Below, one piece after another: positions 60,192 through 64,000 of a stretch of DNA of 64,000 nucleotides (positions within the stretch are counted from its first letter, which is position 1; each line of letters begins with the position of its first letter). The notes beneath the pieces were generated by a model. The model ran no database searches. It saw only the letters and a list, made by a program, of their open reading frames with translations, and had not been told where the DNA came from. This stretch comes from Ianthella basta. Its lineage: Eukaryota > Porifera > Demospongiae > Verongiida > Ianthellidae. The stretch is from the NCBI GenBank assembly GCA_964019415.1, contig OZ025871.1, positions 8,048,713-8,112,712 of the forward strand, read 5' to 3'. Both the position numbers and the translations under genes were made by a program.

Positions 60192-61052
60192 CATGTGTTC
60201 GTTCCCAGATCACAAAATCCAGATCTCAAAAGGGTAGGTGGGGGGACAGCCAAGAGCTTAGAACAGATACTCTGATGTCGTCACTCAAGGCCGTACCCCC
60301 CCTCCCTCATCTCATGGGTCTTGCAAGCCTATAGATGAGTACCTCTACTGCATGCCATGTGACTGAGATGATAAGGCTAGTGTCTCTGCAGCCAATGGTG
60401 CCACTGGTCTTGTTGCAACCTGTTGGCTTACCATGGGGTTCACGTAGTCACGTCACGTCACAGGGTCTAAGTAGCTACATCTTGGCTGTGGTATTACAAG
60501 AACAAATACAAGTCTTCTACCTGCTACTGTTAAACTATTGTGCAACTGATGTGCATTGCTCATTGTTTGACTCTTCTTTGCCAACCCTGAGCCTTAGCCT
60601 TTTAATGTGTTGCTCATTGTATCAGACAGCTGTCTGTGGTCATGTGTATGCCTTTTAACCAGAACAAGCTGAAAGAGGACACAGCTTTAGGTCTTCTGAT
60701 GTACTCATGTTCTGTGCAGAACTGTCCATATTTTCTTGTTTGTGTGACAGCTGATGTGTTGCTCAAGTTGTACCTTCCAGACCTGTACTGTTCTAATTGC
60801 ATTTGCACACCCTGCTACCTACACTCAGTCTACGTATTTCTTCTGCTTATACCCCATTTGTTCCCCAATCTCAAGTCTTCTCCAGTCCACTTCCCTGCAA
60901 TGGGGTGACCTATTAGCATAGCTGCTTAGCCTTCACTCCTTCCTCTGTCTCATTGTAAGTCATCCCTCCTTTCACCACCTCCTGCTCTCACAGACTACAT
61001 ATTCTAGATAATTCATATGCTCATGTGTACTTCACCTCCTTGCTCACTGCAG

Positions 61053-61263
61053 AGCCTGAGCCGTGACCTTCTGGACAAGATGGCTACATCACTAGCTCAG
61101 AACAAGACAATGACAAAGCTGGAATTGAAGTGTTATGACGTATCACCTAATGAAGATGTCAAGCTATTCACCCACCACCTCCTGTTGGGCCTCAGCAACA
61201 ACACTACATTGCCAGATTTGACACTACGTCTACCACCACAGTGCTGGGACTGGCCTTGTGATG
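61053..61263 (+). CDS. Gene C exon: LRR, type 1, copy 2
   Basis: The acceptor CTCACTGCAG and the donor GTGAGT. Phase 0 to 1; 211 nt, one codon longer than copy 1 in frame. SLSRDLLDKMATSLAQNKTM, then TKLELKCYDVSPNEDVKLFT, HHLLLGLSNNTTLPDLTLRL and PPQCWDWPCDG. The first 20 residues are identical to copy 1; the variable part is concentrated in the middle. Confidence 0.85.
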
Positions 61264-62097
61264 GTGAGTTGAATGACAGTGTTTGATGTGTCACACTGAC
61301 CTTGTAAGCTGTGATCATTGTCTGTAAACTGTAATGACATAATGCTGTCACTTTCACAAGGTTGTTGTCACAAAGATTAAGTGTCCGGCTCAGTCGCTAT
61401 ACCCACCTTCAACCTCTAGAGTTGTGTTGTTGCTTACTTTGTGTAGTATTACCTTTAACTGGCCCTGGGCCACCTTTGTTACAACTGCAGCAATTCCTTT
61501 CCCTGTACATGTAACACATTCATTGTGTCCTGTCTTAGCTTGAATCATCTCAGCTGATCTCAGTGACTACCTAACATAACTAACACAAGTGTACAATGTG
61601 AGGCTGTGCTGTTGTACCAGTTGCAAATAGTTGCTGTAACCACTTCTGTTTGTGCCTTTAGTGGTGCAGGCTCTCTGCAACTAGTGCTGGTAATGATAAT
61701 GACCAGTGCAGATACTGACTTGAAGGGTCTCAAAGCTGCTCTCCTTACAACCAGCACTGTGTGCTACCTGGGTCCTAATGTTTCATATTGTTGTAGCTTT
61801 CTAGTTGTTAGTGACGGCTTGTTATTGACCACTTGTGGTTTGATGTACTAATCACTCACACACCTGTCATTTCACTAGGATACTTACATACATGGGATTA
61901 ATGCAAGTACAGATTCACTCACTTGTTGTTGATGTAATAGTAATTGTAGTAGGTAATTGTACTTGACTGCCAACCATGGCACAACCCATGCAGTTCTAAC
62001 TCTGTTGTGGAAGGCTTAATTGTCAATGGTGTGTAAACCTTATAATGGGCCACACTCACACTTGTAGCAGCTCATTTACAAACCTTTCTCTCTACAG

Positions 62098-62228
62098 GCA
62101 ATGTGGTACAGAGGAGTGTGAAAAGGGTCACCTTAGAGTGGGTCCCACTTGATGTGGTGTGTGGTGTTGTGGATTACTTTGAACATGTGGAAGAGCTCAA
62201 GTGTAAGAACATCGAGACCCCACAGCAG
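62098..62228 (+). CDS. Gene C exon: LRR-like, type 2, copy 3
   Basis: The acceptor CTCTCTACAG and the donor GTATGT. Phase 1 to 0. GNVVQRSVKRVTLEWVPLDV, VCGVVDYFEHVEELKCKNIE and TPQQ. It ends in phase 0 with a donor, so the gene continues beyond the window. Confidence 0.85.
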
Positions 62229-64000
62229 GTATGTGTTTATTTCCTGTGTGTGCATTATATATGCAGATTAGGCAGCTTATCCGCTAACTCATAAGAGGAA
62301 TACAGATAACAAACACCAGAAAACATTGAAGTGCTATACAGTAAGATTGGGTTAGTCCCTATGTGGTCAGACAGTTGAACTCAAAGAGCTTGTTCTTTGT
62401 TCTTGGTTCCCACTTGAATGGCCCCATAGTAACTGGATAGTAACAATGTAATTATTCATTCCCGTCAGCTGTCTGTGCACCAAAAACCTCCAAACTAGTA
62501 TCTCTTCCTCTCCTGACCTCCCTCCCTTGGGTGAGAAGACATGCTCTCAACTCCCTCTCAACCCATGCCCACTGCTCTCCTGTACTTGCCAGACGATATG
62601 TCACATGGTCTCTTCATGGACCTGGTAACTTCACTTGATTGCTTCCTTGCCTCCATCTGTAAGACCTCCTTCATCCTACTTGACGTCTCATGGTGACCTT
62701 TATCTTGTGACCATTTTTAAATTGATACATTGTTCTATTCACTCTTCCTTACATCTTTCCCTCATGTTCACACCTCACACAGTGAGGAGTAGTTATATCT
62801 TTCTCAAGCCTTTGCTATCTGTAGCCTGTTTACCTTTCTGACCTGTGGATCATTCAACTGGAATGCCGTTCTGACACTAAGTGGCAGACATGGCTGCAGT
62901 CCAGTCACTCTGTCACAATCCAGTCCTGAGCTAGGCATGTTTCCTGCTACATGGGCGAGCAAGGAAGCTCATTGTTGGGTTGTGGTGTACGGAACAAACT
63001 GAGCAGCTGCCTTGCTTCTAGTGCACTAAATGTTGCTAGGTTACCACCAAGGAGGTGTGCCTGTTATCCATGGAGGGTAGAGATAATGGAGGTCGGGCAG
63101 AAGGTGCTGAGTTGTACCATAAGTCAATGCCCTAGGCTCACAATCCCCATTTGATGCACTTGATGGATGGTGTTTGTGGTAGGAGCTCACATAGACTTGT
63201 TCACGTATGTAGCTACAATAGCAGGTACGTGACAATATTGGTGAGACTCTGACTGTTGGCTACGTACATAGAACTTTATTCACTTTGATTCCCTAGGATT
63301 GTAGGATGGTAATGTAATTTTCTATAATCTAAGTCACTTTCTCGCCCTCTAGTTGTCATTATAGTGCTGTGTTAACTTCACACCTTTTTCGCTACCTCAC
63401 TTAGGCCTCCTGTCCCGAGTTATGTATGTGTTGTCTAGTCCCTTGTGGGGTCAGTTTGCTGAGCTGTAATGACTCACTATTTGACCTGGGTACCCCACTT
63501 CAATTGTCCCATGACGGGAGAGTAGCAATGTATTTGTCTACATCAGCTGTTTCTGTGTACAGCAATCAGTTGTGGTTCCTCCAAAATAGTCTCTCTGTAT
63601 GCCTCTGCAGACTTTCCTTTAACTGCTGTCAACAACTGTGTATGAACAACTAGCACTCTATTGCTTCTTGTCTTCCCTGGCAATCCTACCCTACACTTGA
63701 TGTCATGTCACACTCTACGTGGACTTCAACTCGGCCACTTTTCACCAAGTCAATCTCTTCATTTGCACTGCTACTGCCATACTCCTTGCTTCCACCTCTT
63801 TACAATGATTTTATTTACGTGATGGCTCATCTATGTACCACCCTTTTCAAACCTTTCATCTCCACCTCTAACAATCTCTCCATATGACGTTCTGCAAATA
63901 CCCAACTCCCACAGCCATATCTTATAGGGTGACACTACCATTGCATTATTTCCATCATCTCTTTTGTATGGACACTCTTTGTCTCCCAACAGTTCTTCAC
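62229..64000. other. Following intron of gene C
   Basis: No exon, transposon end or RNA gene recognised. It contains pyrimidine-rich stretches similar to the introns of both duplication units. The next LRR exon, if any, lies outside the window. Confidence 0.4.

Overview
The window is nuclear DNA from a metazoan with compact introns (one is 66 nt), many degenerate DNA transposons, abundant (GT)n tracts, and immune-type genes of the CARD/NACHT/leucine-rich-repeat kind. A 2A-like peptide sits just ahead of a CARD, which fits a marine invertebrate. A sponge is my best guess; an echinoderm or cnidarian is not excluded. There are no prokaryotic operon signals. All exons were joined by hand from GT/AG sites and reading phase, so they are models.

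Layout. (1) 0.8-3.1 kb: a nearly complete hAT transposon with a perfect 8-bp target duplication. (2) 4.0-10.0 kb (+): the 3' part of a seven-exon gene (gene A) encoding an acidic, Ser/Thr/Gln-rich protein with a SUMO-interaction-like motif and a CARD-like helical domain at its C-terminus. (3) 10-20 kb: intergenic DNA with two diverged, rearranged copies of a duplicated block, long GT/CA tracts, hairpins and a tRNA-like SINE head. A third copy of part of the block lies at 26-27 kb. (4) 20.6-24 kb: a TATA-type promoter, a signal-peptide exon and a broken downstream exon of a small secreted protein, then a decayed second copy. (5) 24.3-25.3 kb: a TIR element.

(6) 27.6 kb to beyond the window end (+): a large NLR-type gene (gene C). 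Its certain core is a NACHT ATPase exon (46.8-48.4 kb). Upstream, and phase-compatible with it, lie a linker exon (40.1 kb), a CARD exon (35.5 kb) and a short exon (34.2 kb) encoding a hydrophobic segment followed by GDVEVNPGP, the consensus of 2A ribosome-skipping peptides. Further upstream, several exons with hydrophobic segments remain in frame with the 2A exon. Downstream are leucine-rich-repeat exons, two pairs of which arose by tandem duplication of about 5-6 kb (51-56.3 and 56.3-62.2 kb).

Gene C introns have collected a Kolobok-like THAP transposon (30.6-32.2 kb), a pogo-type MITE (33.6 kb), a broken pogo/Tigger-like transposase (36.4-37.9 kb), a broken non-LTR retrotransposon (42.6-45.5 kb, minus) and a TA-flanked TIR element (49.0-49.7 kb).

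Functional reading: gene C would be an intracellular sensor. The LRRs would bind ligand, NACHT would oligomerise with ATP, and the CARD would recruit a CARD partner. The 2A peptide would detach or redirect the N-terminal hydrophobic part during translation. In the duplicated LRR exons the protein-changing differences cluster while adjoining intron sequence is nearly identical, which suggests diversifying selection.
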